NCBI RefSeq assembly: GCF_000243395.2
Contig: NZ_CM001484.1
Location: forward strand, 1,351,568-1,415,567
Origin: Saccharomonospora glauca K62
GTDB lineage: Bacteria > Actinomycetota > Actinomycetes > Mycobacteriales > Pseudonocardiaceae
Direction: 5' to 3'
Length of the DNA: 64,000 nucleotides
Part shown: piece by piece, positions 34,131-42,449 of the stretch
How positions within the stretch are numbered: the first letter of the stretch is position 1
How the letters are laid out: the number at the start of each line of letters is the position of its first letter
Made by a program: the position numbers and the translations under genes
The notes under the pieces: model-generated
Told to the model about the DNA's origin: nothing
Seen by the model: the letters and a program-made list of their open reading frames with translations, nothing else
Databases searched by the model: none

Positions 34131-35413
34131 CGGTGTTCGTTCGGGCTCAGCGCGGCGAAACGCTCGCCGACGAGCCCAGCGGCCAGGGTGTCGCCGCTGG
34201 CCGGGTCGATCACCAGGAACGCCCCGGTGCGGGGGCTGTCGGCGTAGTCGTCCACGGGAATCGGCTCGGCCAGTCGCAGCGACACGGCACCGATCTCGTT
34301 GAGTTCCAACGACTCGGGGGCCGGGACGGTCGACAGTGTCTGCTCGTCGAAGCGGGAGCCGAGTTCCCGGACCAACGCCTGCACGGTGCGGGTGCCGTGC
34401 TTGACGAGCACCCTGGCGCCCGGCCGCAACGACGTGCTCGACAACCAGCACAGCGTGGCGTCGAACTCGTCGGTCACGGTCGGTCGCTCCGAGGCCGACG
34501 CGATCAGGTCACCGCGCGCGATGTCGATGTCGTCGGCGAGCAGCAGGGTGATGGAGGTGCCCGCACCGGCTTCGGTGAGCGGGCCGTCCGGGGTGTCGAT
34601 GCGCTCGACGGTGCTCCGCAGCCCGGCGGGGAGCACCACGACCTCGTCGCCGGGCCGCACGGTGCCCGCCGCGATCTGCCCGGCGTAGCCGCGGTAGTCG
34701 GGGTACTCCTCGGTCCGGGGCCGGATCACGTACTGCACGGGGAAGCGGAACGCGGCCTCGTGCGGGTCCGGTGCCACCGGCACGGTCTCCAGGTGCTCCA
34801 GCAGCGTCGGGCCCTGGTACCAGGGGGTGTTCTCCGAACGGGTGGCCACGTTGTCCCCGTGCAACGCCGACACGGGGATGGCCAGCACGGCCTCCTCGGC
34901 GTATCCGAGCGAGGTGGCGTGCGCGGTGAACTCCTTGGCGATGACGGAGAACGCCGAGGAGTCGTAGTTGATCAGGTCGATCTTGTTCACGGCCAGCACC
35001 AGGCGTGGCACCCCGAGCAGAGCGAGCACGGCCGCGTGGCGCTTGGTCTGCTCCACCACGCCCTTGCGGGCGTCCACGAGCAGCACGGCGAGCTGCGCCG
35101 TCGAGGCGCCCGTGACGGTGTTGCGCGTGTATTGCACGTGTCCCGGCGTGTCCGCGAGCACGAAGCTCCGCTTCGGGGTCGCGAAGTACCGGTACGCCAC
35201 GTCGATCGTGATGCCCTGTTCGCGTTCGGACCGCAGTCCGTCCACCAGGAGGGAGAGGTCGGGGGTGGACAGCCCCTTGTCGACGCTCGCGCGTTGCACG
35301 GCGTCGAGCTGGTCGGCGAGTACCGACTTCGTGTCGTAGAGCAGACGCCCGACGAGTGTGGACTTCCCGTCGTCCACGCTTCCGGCGGTGGCCAGCCTCA
35401 GCAGACTCGACAT
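34127..35413 (-). CDS. cysN: Sulfate adenylyltransferase subunit 1 (GTPase)
   Basis: A 428-residue EF-Tu-like GTPase that drives ATP sulfurylase. G1 GSVDDGKST, the switch REQGITIDVAYRYF, G3 DTPGHVQYTRN and G4 NKIDL are present. The length matches CysN alone, without a fused APS kinase. The start is 1 base after cysD, and the GTPase motif follows the ATG at once. With cysD it makes adenylyl sulfate from sulfate and ATP. Confidence 0.96.
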   Translation of the reverse strand: MSSLLRLATAGSVDDGKSTLVGRLLYDTKSVLADQLDAVQRASVDKGLSTPDLSLLVDGLRSEREQGITIDVAYRYFATPKRSFVLADTPGHVQYTRNTVTGASTAQLAVLLVDARKGVVEQTKRHAAVLALLGVPRLVLAVNKIDLINYDSSAFSVIAKEFTAHATSLGYAEEAVLAIPVSALHGDNVATRSENTPWYQGPTLLEHLETVPVAPDPHEAAFRFPVQYVIRPRTEEYPDYRGYAGQIAAGTVRPGDEVVVLPAGLRSTVERIDTPDGPLTEAGAGTSITLLLADDIDIARGDLIASASERPTVTDEFDATLCWLSSTSLRPGARVLVKHGTRTVQALVRELGSRFDEQTLSTVPAPESLELNEIGAVSLRLAEPIPVDDYADSPRTGAFLVIDPASGDTLAAGLVGERFAALSPNEHR

Positions 35414-35414
35414 T

Positions 35415-36335
35415 CTAGAAGTACCCCTCCCGCTTGCGGTCCTCCATGGCGGCTTCCGACAGCCGGTCGTCGGCCCTGGTGGCGCCACGCTCGGTGAGCC
35501 GGCTGGCCTGAACCTCGGCGATGACCTCGTCGACGGTGGTGGCCGTGGACTCCACGGCACCGGTGCACGAGCCGTCCCCGACGGTGCGGTACCGCACCAT
35601 CAGTTCCTTGACCTCCTCGCCTTCGCGCGGCCCGCCCCACGGGCCCTCGGTGAGCCACATGCCGTCGCGGCGGAACACCTTGCGGGTGTGGGCGTAGTAG
35701 ATCGCGGGAAGCTCCACGTTCTCCCGTTTGATGTAGTGCCACACGTCGGCCTCGGTCCAGTTGGACAGGGGGAAGACGCGCACGTGTTCGCCGGGGCGGT
35801 GCCTGCCGTTGTAGAGGTTCCACAGCTCCGGACGCTGCCGGCGAGGGTCCCACTGGCCGAATGCGTTGCGGAGGCTGAAGATGCGTTCCTTGGCGCGGGC
35901 GCGTTCCTCGTCGCGCCTGCCGCCCCCGAACACGGCGTCGAAGCGGTGTTCGGCAATGGTGTCGAGCAGCGGCTGGGTCTGCAGCGGGTTGCGTGTGCCG
36001 TCGGGACGCTCCTGGAGTCGTCCGTCGTCGATCCAGTCCTGCACCTTCGCGACCACGAGCCGCAGCCCGTACTTCTCCACCACGTGGTCGCGGAAGGCGA
36101 TGACCTCCTCGAAGTTGTGCCCGGTGTCCACGTGCAGCAGGGGGAACGGCACCGGCGCGGGCCAGAACGCCTTGATCGCGAGGTGGACCAGCACCGTGGA
36201 GTCCTTGCCACCGGAGAACAGGATCACCGGCCGGTCGAACTCACCGGCGACTTCGCGGAAGATGTGCACCGCCTCCGATTCGAGGACGGCGAGGTGGTCC
36301 CGCGCCACGTCGGTCGCGGACTGCGCAGTCGTCAT
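35415..36335 (-). CDS. cysD: Sulfate adenylyltransferase subunit 2
   Basis: A 306-residue ATP pyrophosphatase-type subunit. PVILFSGGKDSTVLVHLA (about 36) is the PP-loop, LLHVDTGHNF follows, and the C-terminal DRKREGYF is the CysD signature. The ATG at 36335 has GAAGGGAA upstream. A tRNA-3'-end-like element lies in the 64-base gap between it and cysH. Confidence 0.96.
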   Translation of the reverse strand: MTTAQSATDVARDHLAVLESEAVHIFREVAGEFDRPVILFSGGKDSTVLVHLAIKAFWPAPVPFPLLHVDTGHNFEEVIAFRDHVVEKYGLRLVVAKVQDWIDDGRLQERPDGTRNPLQTQPLLDTIAEHRFDAVFGGGRRDEERARAKERIFSLRNAFGQWDPRRQRPELWNLYNGRHRPGEHVRVFPLSNWTEADVWHYIKRENVELPAIYYAHTRKVFRRDGMWLTEGPWGGPREGEEVKELMVRYRTVGDGSCTGAVESTATTVDEVIAEVQASRLTERGATRADDRLSEAAMEDRKREGYF

Positions 36336-36348
36336 GATTCCCTTCCCT

Positions 36349-36376
36349 TGGTGTCGAGCCCCGGTCTCGAACCGGG
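36349..36376 (-). other. tRNA 3'-end-like fragment
   Basis: On the minus strand a perfect T-arm (CCCGG, TTCGAGA, CCGGG) is followed by 7 bases, one discriminator A and CCA, exactly the layout of a tRNA 3' end. No matching 5' acceptor strand or anticodon arm precedes it, so it is a fragment or a chance likeness. It lies between cysH and cysD. tRNA 3' ends are common attachment sites of integrative elements. Confidence 0.4.
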
Positions 36377-36399
36377 CCCTTCCCGCGGAGTCGTGAACG

Positions 36400-37104
36400 T
36401 CAGGCGTGCAGGCCGCACTCGGTCTTCGACGTGCCCGCCCAGCGTCCGCTGCGCGGGTCGGCACCGGGAGCCACCTTCGCGGTGCAGGGGGCGCAGCCGA
36501 TGGACAGGTAGCCCTCGCCGACGAGGGGGTTCTGCAGGATGCCGTGTCGCCGGATGTAGTCGTTGAACTCGTCGTCGGTCCAGGCGGCGATGGGGTTGAC
36601 CTTGACGAGGCCGTTGCGCTCGTCCCACATGACGACGGGGGTGTTCGCCCGCGTCGGTGCGTCCACGCGGCGTACTCCGGTGACCCAGCAGGAGTACGAC
36701 GCGAGAACCCGGCGGAGCGGCACCACCTTGCGCAGGTGGCAGCACCGGTTCGGGTCGCGTTCGTGGAGCCGCGGGCCGTACTCGGCGTCCTGCTCGGCCA
36801 CGCTCTGCTCGGGTTGCGCGTTGATGATGCGCACCCGCGGGTAGACGGTGGCGACGGCGTCGCGTGTCCCGATCGTCTCGGCGAAGTGGTAGCCGGTGTC
36901 GAGGAAGAGGACGTCGATGTCGGGCTTGACCTTCGTGGCGAGGTCGATGAGGACGGCGTCCTGCATGTTGGAGGCGACGATGAGGTCGTCGCCGAACTGC
37001 TCCACCGCCCACCGCAGTGCCTCGTCGGCGCTCGCGTCCGCCAGTTTCTCGGACGCCTCGGTCGCCAGAGTCTTGAGCTCGTCCCGCGAAGCTGCTGCGG
37101 TCAT
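36400..37104 (-). CDS. cysH: Adenylylsulfate (APS) reductase
   Basis: A 234-residue reductase that converts adenylyl sulfate to sulfite with thioredoxin. The Cys-Cys pair in NRCCHLRK (about 121-122) and CAPC (204-207) would ligate a 4Fe-4S cluster, the mark of APS rather than PAPS reductase; the catalytic Cys is in the C-terminal TECGLH (about 230). This agrees with the lack of an APS kinase gene. GGAGGT precedes the ATG at 37104, which overlaps the stop of the zinc-ribbon gene. Confidence 0.95.
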   Translation of the reverse strand: MTAAASRDELKTLATEASEKLADASADEALRWAVEQFGDDLIVASNMQDAVLIDLATKVKPDIDVLFLDTGYHFAETIGTRDAVATVYPRVRIINAQPEQSVAEQDAEYGPRLHERDPNRCCHLRKVVPLRRVLASYSCWVTGVRRVDAPTRANTPVVMWDERNGLVKVNPIAAWTDDEFNDYIRRHGILQNPLVGEGYLSIGCAPCTAKVAPGADPRSGRWAGTSKTECGLHA

Positions 37105-37271
37105 CGACTTACCTCCGGTATCCGCAAACCGACGAATTGCACCGCGAAGACCCGCCGGCAGGAGCCGCATAGCCAGGCCGTGTCGTCCTCCGGTCGAAGA
37201 TCCTCTTCGCCACAGTACGGACAGTGGAAGGGGGTGACACGGGTGGCGCGACCGGGTACCGACTCGCTCAT
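37101..37271 (-). CDS. Small zinc-ribbon protein of the sulfite reductase operon
   Basis: A 56-residue protein with CPYC and CGSC (about 17-20 and 35-38), a likely zinc or iron ribbon. It overlaps the sulfite reductase gene and cysH by 4 bases each (ATGA), so it is translated between them. A small gene at this position is also found in Streptomyces cys operons, as I recall. A role in electron transfer or assembly of the reductases is possible but unproven. Confidence 0.8.
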   Translation of the reverse strand: MSESVPGRATRVTPFHCPYCGEEDLRPEDDTAWLCGSCRRVFAVQFVGLRIPEVSR

Positions 37272-38950
37272 GTCAGGTCCGCTTCCTCGGCCCGAGCCAC
37301 CCACTGCGCGAACCGCTCACCGTCTTTGCGTTGGGCGACGTAATTGCGTATGACACGTTCCACGTAGTCCGTCAACTCGGCGGCGGTGACCTTGTGCCTC
37401 CGCAGTTTACGGCCGAATCCCGCGTCGAGGCCCAGACCACCACCGAGGTGCACCTGGAATCCTTCGACCTGCTTGCCCTCGGCGTCGGTGACGATCTGTC
37501 CCTTGAGTCCGATGTCGGCGACCTGGATGCGGGCGCACGAGTTGGGGCAGCCGTTGAGGTGCACGCTCACCGGGTGTTCGAGCTCGGACTGGACGTCGGC
37601 CAGCCGCTGTTCGAGTTCGGACACGAGTCGCCGCGCGCGGTCCTTGGTCTCGACGATCGCGAGTTTGCAGAACTCGATTCCGGTGCAGGCCATGACGCCG
37701 CGCCGCCACGGCGAGGGGGCGGTGTCGAGACCGATCTCGGCGAGTTCGGCGCGGAGACCGTCGATCTCCGAGGCGGGCACGTCGAGTACGAGCAGCTTCT
37801 GCTGCGGGGTGAGTCGCACGCGGTTGGACCCGGCTCGCTCGGCCGCCTTGGCCGCTGCGATAAGCATCGATCCGGAGGTACGGCCGGCGACGGGGGCCGC
37901 GCCGACGTAGTAGAGCCCGTCCTTCTGCCGATGCACGCCGACGTGGTCGACCGGGTGGTCGGGCACCTCGGGGGCCGGGCCGTCGCGCAGGGGACGCCCG
38001 AGGTACTCCCGCTCCAGCACCTCGCGGAACTTCTCGGCGCCCCAGTCCTTCACGAGGAACTTGAGCCGGGCACGGGAACGGAGCCTGCGGTAGCCGTAGT
38101 CGCGGAACACGCTCACCACGCCGGCCCACACGTCGGCGACCTCGTCGAGTGCCACCCACGCGCCGAGTCGGACGCCGAGCATGGGGTTGGTGGACAGCCC
38201 ACCGCCCACCCACAGGTCGAAGCCGGGGCCGTGCTCGGGATGGTCGACACCGACGAACGCCACGTCGTGGATTTCGTGTGCGACGTCGGGAAGACCCGAG
38301 ACGGCGGTCTTGAACTTGCGCGGAAGGTTGGCGAACTCGGGCGCCCCGAGGTAGCGGCGGCGGATCTCCTCGATCGCCGGGGTTCCGTCGATCACCTCGT
38401 CGGCGGCGATGCCCGCCACGGGCGACCCGAGAATCACGCGAGGGCTGTCGCCGCACGCCTCGACGGTGGACAGGCCGGCGGCCTCCAGCTTCTCCCAGAT
38501 CGTGGGCACGTCCTCGATCCGGACCCAGTGGTACTGGATGTTCTGCCGGTCGGTGATGTCGGCCGTGTCGCGGGCGTGGGTCTGGGACAGCTCGCCGATG
38601 AGCGCGAGCTGTCCGGTGGTCAGCGCGCCGCCGTCGATGCGCACGCGCAGCATGAAGTAGCGGTCCTCGAGCTCCTCCGGTTCCAGTGTCGCCGTCCGCC
38701 CGCCGTCGATTCCGGGCCTGCGCTGGGTGTAGAGGCCGTACCAACGGAAACGCCCCCGTAGGTCGCCGGGGTCGATGGAGTCGAATCCCCGGTGGGCGTA
38801 GATGTTCTCGATCCGAGCCCTGACGTTGAGCGGGGGATCATCCTTTTTGGATCGCTCGTTGGCGTTGAGTGGTTCCCGGTAGCCGAGGGCCCACTGCCCC
38901 TCGCCACGAGGGCGTCGGGTGCGGGGGGCGCTGCCTGTCTGTGGGGCCAT
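37268..38950 (-). CDS. Assimilatory sulfite reductase (ferredoxin), SirA/NirA type
   Basis: A 560-residue siroheme and 4Fe-4S enzyme that reduces sulfite to sulfide. Two nitrite/sulfite reductase half-domains repeat; the cluster ligands are Cys 422, 428, 468 and 472 (CTGIEFC, GCPNSC). FRWYGLYTQRR (about 68) and EACGDSPR (about 165) contain the Tyr and Cys that are cross-linked in mycobacterial relatives. GGAGG precedes the ATG. It is the first structural gene of the operon, 135 bases after the leader peptide. Confidence 0.94.
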   Translation of the reverse strand: MAPQTGSAPRTRRPRGEGQWALGYREPLNANERSKKDDPPLNVRARIENIYAHRGFDSIDPGDLRGRFRWYGLYTQRRPGIDGGRTATLEPEELEDRYFMLRVRIDGGALTTGQLALIGELSQTHARDTADITDRQNIQYHWVRIEDVPTIWEKLEAAGLSTVEACGDSPRVILGSPVAGIAADEVIDGTPAIEEIRRRYLGAPEFANLPRKFKTAVSGLPDVAHEIHDVAFVGVDHPEHGPGFDLWVGGGLSTNPMLGVRLGAWVALDEVADVWAGVVSVFRDYGYRRLRSRARLKFLVKDWGAEKFREVLEREYLGRPLRDGPAPEVPDHPVDHVGVHRQKDGLYYVGAAPVAGRTSGSMLIAAAKAAERAGSNRVRLTPQQKLLVLDVPASEIDGLRAELAEIGLDTAPSPWRRGVMACTGIEFCKLAIVETKDRARRLVSELEQRLADVQSELEHPVSVHLNGCPNSCARIQVADIGLKGQIVTDAEGKQVEGFQVHLGGGLGLDAGFGRKLRRHKVTAAELTDYVERVIRNYVAQRKDGERFAQWVARAEEADLT

Positions 38951-39277
38951 GTCCTGGTCCTCCGGAGCTGGTGTCGGGTCCTGGCGGGATGCGCATGACG
39001 AGTCCGTGCGGGCGGCGTCCGGTGGGAAGCCGGCCGGGCACCGGTCCTCGGCGCGCGAGCCGGGACCGCCGGGCTCGGCGATCGGTCAGCGACGGCACAG
39101 GCTGCTGTTCACTCGCAAGTAGTCGACATGGCGTCGCACCACGAGAAGCACACCTGGCGTAGTCACGGGCTCACCGTCGCACGTGCCCCGGAGCACGTCC
39201 AGGACGGTTCGCATCGTGAGAAGCGACGTCCGACGGTCCCGTCGGTGACCGGGAACACCGGGTTCGTCGCGCCCGCG
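38951..39277. other. Divergent region between sulfite reductase and hemW
   Basis: This 327-base gap holds the leader peptide (39086-39142), about 135 bases of GC-rich leader before the sulfite reductase start that could fold into attenuator hairpins, and the hemW promoter side. I could not settle a unique terminator/antiterminator pair by eye. Confidence 0.4.
39086..39142 (-). CDS. Cysteine leader peptide of the sulfate reduction operon
   Basis: An 18-residue reading frame, MVRRHVDYLRVNSSLCRR with a GTG start; GTG 39139 would remove one residue. It has the form of actinobacterial putative leader peptides found before sulfur genes: an RRH-D-LR core, then a Ser-Ser-Leu-Cys-Arg end. The Cys near the end would make ribosomes pause when Cys-tRNA is scarce. 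It ends 135 bases before the sulfite reductase ATG. Attenuation control by cysteine is inferred. Confidence 0.7.
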   Translation of the reverse strand: MVRRHVDYLRVNSSLCRR

Positions 39278-40519
39278 ATGCCGCCGACCTCGAAGAACGC
39301 GCCGGGTGCGACACTGGGGCACGTGGGTGAGTCGACAGTTCCGTTCGAGCTTCCTTCCTCCGCGCTGGACGGAGTGGGCAGCAGACCGTTCGGCGTGTAC
39401 GTGCACGTGCCGTTCTGCGTGACGCGCTGCGGGTACTGCGACTTCAACACCTACACGGCGGGGGAATTGGGCACGGCCGCCTCACCCGAGTCCTGGCTCG
39501 ACGGCCTCCGCCGGGAACTGGACCTCGCCGCGAAGCTGCTCGGCACGCCCCCGCCCGCCGACACGGTGTTCGTCGGGGGCGGGACCCCGTCCCTGCTCGG
39601 TGCCGACGGGTTGGGCGACGTGCTCGCCGCCGTGCGGAACTCGTTCGGGCTGACCCCGGACGCGGAGGTGACCACCGAGTCGAACCCCGAGTCCACGTCG
39701 CCGGAGTTCTTCGCCGGGTTGCGTGAAGCGGGGTACACGCGCGTGTCGCTGGGCATGCAGTCGACGGCCCCGCACGTTCTGAAGGTGCTCGACCGTGTGC
39801 ACACCCCAGGCCGTCCCACGCGGGCCGCCGTCGAGGCACGGGAGGCGGGGTTCGAGCACGTGAACCTCGACCTCATCTACGGCACCCCCGGAGAACGGCC
39901 CGAGGACCTGCGGGCCTCCGTTGAGGCGGTGCTCGCCGCGGGCGTGGACCACGTCTCGGCCTACGCGTTGATCGTGGAGGAAGGCACGGCACTGGCCCGC
40001 CGGATTCGTCGCGGGGAGCTGCCCCCTCCCAACGACGACGTGCTCGCCGACGACTACGAGCTGATCGACTCGATGCTCACGGCCGCCGGGCTGCGGTGGT
40101 ACGAGGTGTCCAACTGGGCGGCCTCCCCGGAGGCCAGGTGCAGGCACAACTTCGGTTACTGGCTCGGCGGCGACTGGTGGGGCGCCGGTCCCGGCGCCCA
40201 CAGCCATGTCGGCGGGGTGCGGTGGTGGAACGTCAAGCATCCCGCGCGGTACTCGTCGGTGCTCGCGCGCGGGGAGCTGCCCGTGGCCGGACACGAACGG
40301 TTGACCGAGGACGACCGGCACCTGGAGCGCGTGATGCTCGAACTGCGTCTCGCGGAGGGGCTGCCGTTGGCCGCTCTCGCTCCCGACGAGGTGGAGCGGG
40401 CGCACCGTGCCGTGGCCGACGGGCTGCTGGACTCCGCCGCCGCGGCCGAGGGCCGGGCGGTGCTCACCGACCGGGGGCGGTTGCTCGCCGACGCCGTGGT
40501 GCGCCGTCTCGTGGCGTAG
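39278..40519 (+). CDS. hemW: Radical SAM heme chaperone HemW
   Basis: A 413-residue radical SAM protein. CVTRCGYC (Cys 47, 51, 54) binds the 4Fe-4S cluster, GGGTPSLL (about 102) is the SAM motif, and the C-terminal HemN domain has HNFGYWLGGDWWG. The first cluster motif lacks the extra Cys of true HemN, so heme delivery, not coproporphyrinogen dehydrogenation, is expected. The start is uncertain; ATG 39278 leaves a short Pro/Ser-rich lead, and GTG 39245 is possible. In mycobacteria it also lies next to the sulfite reductase genes. Confidence 0.9.
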   Translation: MPPTSKNAPGATLGHVGESTVPFELPSSALDGVGSRPFGVYVHVPFCVTRCGYCDFNTYTAGELGTAASPESWLDGLRRELDLAAKLLGTPPPADTVFVGGGTPSLLGADGLGDVLAAVRNSFGLTPDAEVTTESNPESTSPEFFAGLREAGYTRVSLGMQSTAPHVLKVLDRVHTPGRPTRAAVEAREAGFEHVNLDLIYGTPGERPEDLRASVEAVLAAGVDHVSAYALIVEEGTALARRIRRGELPPPNDDVLADDYELIDSMLTAAGLRWYEVSNWAASPEARCRHNFGYWLGGDWWGAGPGAHSHVGGVRWWNVKHPARYSSVLARGELPVAGHERLTEDDRHLERVMLELRLAEGLPLAALAPDEVERAHRAVADGLLDSAAAAEGRAVLTDRGRLLADAVVRRLVA

Positions 40520-40531
40520 CCGGCCGAGGGG

Positions 40532-41707
40532 TCACGAGCGTCGGACGACGCGGATCGTCAACCCCGCCCCGGCGAGGCGGGTGAGCAGGGCGTCTCCCAT
40601 CGCCACCGTCGGGGTGACCTGCCCCGAGGTGGCGGGCAGCTTGTCGAACGCCAGGCACAACGCCGACTCCGCGAGCATCTTGGCGGTCTCGTCGTAGCCG
40701 GGATCACCTCCGGCGAACTCGGTGACGACACGCTCGCCGCCGCCCTCGCCGACGAACCGAACGGCGAACCACGACCGCATCCGCCGTTCCTCGCTCGGGC
40801 CCTCCCCCGGCTTGCGGAGATGACCGAGGGCGTCGCGCACGGGGGCGAATCGGGCCAGGACCCCGAGCGCGCCGAGCCCGAGACCGGCCACGGCGACGGT
40901 CGGCAGTCGTTTCACCGAGGCGTAGTGCCGGTAGGTGAAGTCCGGGCCGTAGCGGTCGAGTGCGGCGGCGGAGCGCCCCACGATCTGCGGGTCGATGGTC
41001 GGCAGGGGCACCATCCAGCGCCCGGTCTCCCGGTCGCGGTACAGCGGTCCCTTCGGCAGGTGAACCCGGCGGTCGGGCGGACGCTTCTCCACCTCGCGGC
41101 GCCGTCGCGCGGCCCGCGCCATCTGTCGGCGCCGGGAGAACACCGTGAGCGCGGAGGCGTAGGTACCTCCCGAGAACTCCGCGTGGACCCGGAGCTGACC
41201 TTCCACGGTCAGCGGCACGTTCTTCGGCAGGTGCTGGACGGTGAAGTAGACGCCCAGGTCGTAGGGCACGGAGTCGAAGCCGCAGGCGTGCACCAGGCGG
41301 GCGCCGGTCGCGCGGGCCGTCTCGTGGTGCGCGAGGTACATCCGGTCGACGAACTCCGGTTCGCCGGTGAGGTCGACGTAGTCGGTGCCACTGCGGGCGC
41401 ACGCCGCCACGAGTGCTTCGCCGTAGTGCAGGTAGGGGCCCACCGTGGTGATCACCACGCGGGTGGATTCGGCCAGCCGCCGCAGCGACTCGGTGTCGGC
41501 GACGTCGGCTTCGAGCAGGGGGAGCGCCGCGCAGTCCGCGTTGATCCGCGCGAGGCGGTCGCGCAGCCGTTCGAGTTTGGCGGGGCTGCGGCCCGCGAGC
41601 GCCCAGCGGCAGCTCTCCGGGGCGTGGCGGGCCAGGTACTCCGCGGTCAGTCCGCCGGTGAACCCCGTCCCACCGAAGAGAACAAGGTCGTACTCCCGCT
41701 CGGCCAT
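40532..41707 (-). CDS. Trans-acting enoyl reductase/saccharopine dehydrogenase-like
   Basis: A 391-residue Rossmann protein. YDLVLFGGTGFTGGLTAEYL (5-24) is the NAD(P)-binding start and GPYLHYGEALVAACARSGTDYVD is typical of the family. FDSVPYDLGVYF is shared with mycobacterial trans-acting enoyl reductases that work with polyketide synthases. No such synthase is in view, so the substrate is unknown. GGAGGG precedes the ATG at 41707. Confidence 0.85.
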   Translation of the reverse strand: MAEREYDLVLFGGTGFTGGLTAEYLARHAPESCRWALAGRSPAKLERLRDRLARINADCAALPLLEADVADTESLRRLAESTRVVITTVGPYLHYGEALVAACARSGTDYVDLTGEPEFVDRMYLAHHETARATGARLVHACGFDSVPYDLGVYFTVQHLPKNVPLTVEGQLRVHAEFSGGTYASALTVFSRRRQMARAARRRREVEKRPPDRRVHLPKGPLYRDRETGRWMVPLPTIDPQIVGRSAAALDRYGPDFTYRHYASVKRLPTVAVAGLGLGALGVLARFAPVRDALGHLRKPGEGPSEERRMRSWFAVRFVGEGGGERVVTEFAGGDPGYDETAKMLAESALCLAFDKLPATSGQVTPTVAMGDALLTRLAGAGLTIRVVRRS

Positions 41708-41818
41708 GTGTCCCTCCGTGGTGTCGCCGTGTTCTATGCGTAACACGCCGTAGGCGGACATGGCCCCGGAGGTGACGAGAGTCAAGCCGGTTGGACGCGT
41801 CCGACGAGGAACGACCCG

Positions 41819-41844
41819 GATTGAAAGCTCGGGCACCGGGGTAC
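41819..41844 (+). promoter_or_regulatory. SigB/SigF-type promoter
   Basis: GATT, 16 bases, then GGGTAC match the consensus GNNT-N14-16-GGGTAY of actinobacterial stress and developmental sigma factors. The transcript would start a few bases before the ATG at 41855. Confidence 0.55.
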
Positions 41845-41854
41845 CTGCTCGATC

Positions 41855-42037
41855 ATGACCGAGAATCACGACCTCGCCCCCGAGGCGGACGTCACCGAGC
41901 AGCAGCTTCCGGCCACCGACACGGTCGACTACCCGGTCGAGCCGGACGTGCCGATCGAGGCCGACCCCGCCGATGTCGCCGAACAGGCGGCCGTGGTCCC
42001 CCATGACGAGGACGACGAGTTCCGTCCGGGTACCTGA
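41855..42037 (+). CDS. Small acidic protein of unknown function
   Basis: A 60-residue, very acidic protein (many Asp, Glu, Pro; no Cys) ending VPHDEDDEFRPGT. It is probably disordered. It has no clear Shine-Dalgarno sequence, but a GATT-N16-GGGTAC promoter ends 10 bases before the ATG, which suggests a stress-induced, nearly leaderless gene. It lies 75 bases before whiB. No family recognised. Confidence 0.6.
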   Translation: MTENHDLAPEADVTEQQLPATDTVDYPVEPDVPIEADPADVAEQAAVVPHDEDDEFRPGT

Positions 42038-42112
42038 GGTGTGAGCTTCTCGCAACCGGGGTAAACGGCCCCCACTGACGCGGTTCGTACAAGCACGGAG
42101 GTGACACCACCG

Positions 42113-42409
42113 ATGGCCGACACGTCTCGCCTGCCCACCCCGGTCGCCGAGGTCTGGGAGTGGCAGCGACACGGCAATTGCCGGAATCTCGACAGCTCCG
42201 TGTTCTTCCATCCTGACGGAGAACGCGGTTTCGCGCGCGCCGATCGGGTCGCGAGGGCCAAGGAGATCTGCCGGACGTGCCCCGTGATCGTGCAGTGCCG
42301 GCACCACGCGCTGACGGTGCAGGAGCCGTTCGGGGTCTGGGGCGGGCTTGACGAGACCGAACGTCGCGAGGCGATCGCCCGGCGTAAGAAGCTCCAGCCG
42401 ACGGCCTGA
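42113..42409 (+). CDS. WhiB family iron-sulfur regulator (WhiB3/WhiD-like)
   Basis: A 98-residue Wbl protein. Cys 23, 53, 56 and 62 (C-X29-C-X2-C-X5-C) bind a 4Fe-4S cluster that senses redox or nitric oxide; GVWGG (74-78) is the turn that contacts the sigma factor, and RRKK ends the DNA-binding tail. The start MADTSRLPTP and FFHPDGERG resemble WhiB3 and WhiD. GGAGGT precedes the ATG at 42113. Confidence 0.92.
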   Translation: MADTSRLPTPVAEVWEWQRHGNCRNLDSSVFFHPDGERGFARADRVARAKEICRTCPVIVQCRHHALTVQEPFGVWGGLDETERREAIARRKKLQPTA

Positions 42410-42449
42410 CGCGTCGAGCCCCGTTCGCCGTCGGAAGGAGGCCGGAACG

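Noticed and set aside
36380-36425. Complete tRNA gene between cysH and cysD
   Set aside because: No anticodon arm, D-arm or 5' acceptor strand can be paired upstream of the T-arm-like hairpin.
42039-42064. A third SigB-type promoter before whiB
   Set aside because: GTGT-N16-GGGTAA departs from the consensus at the last base and the match is likely by chance.
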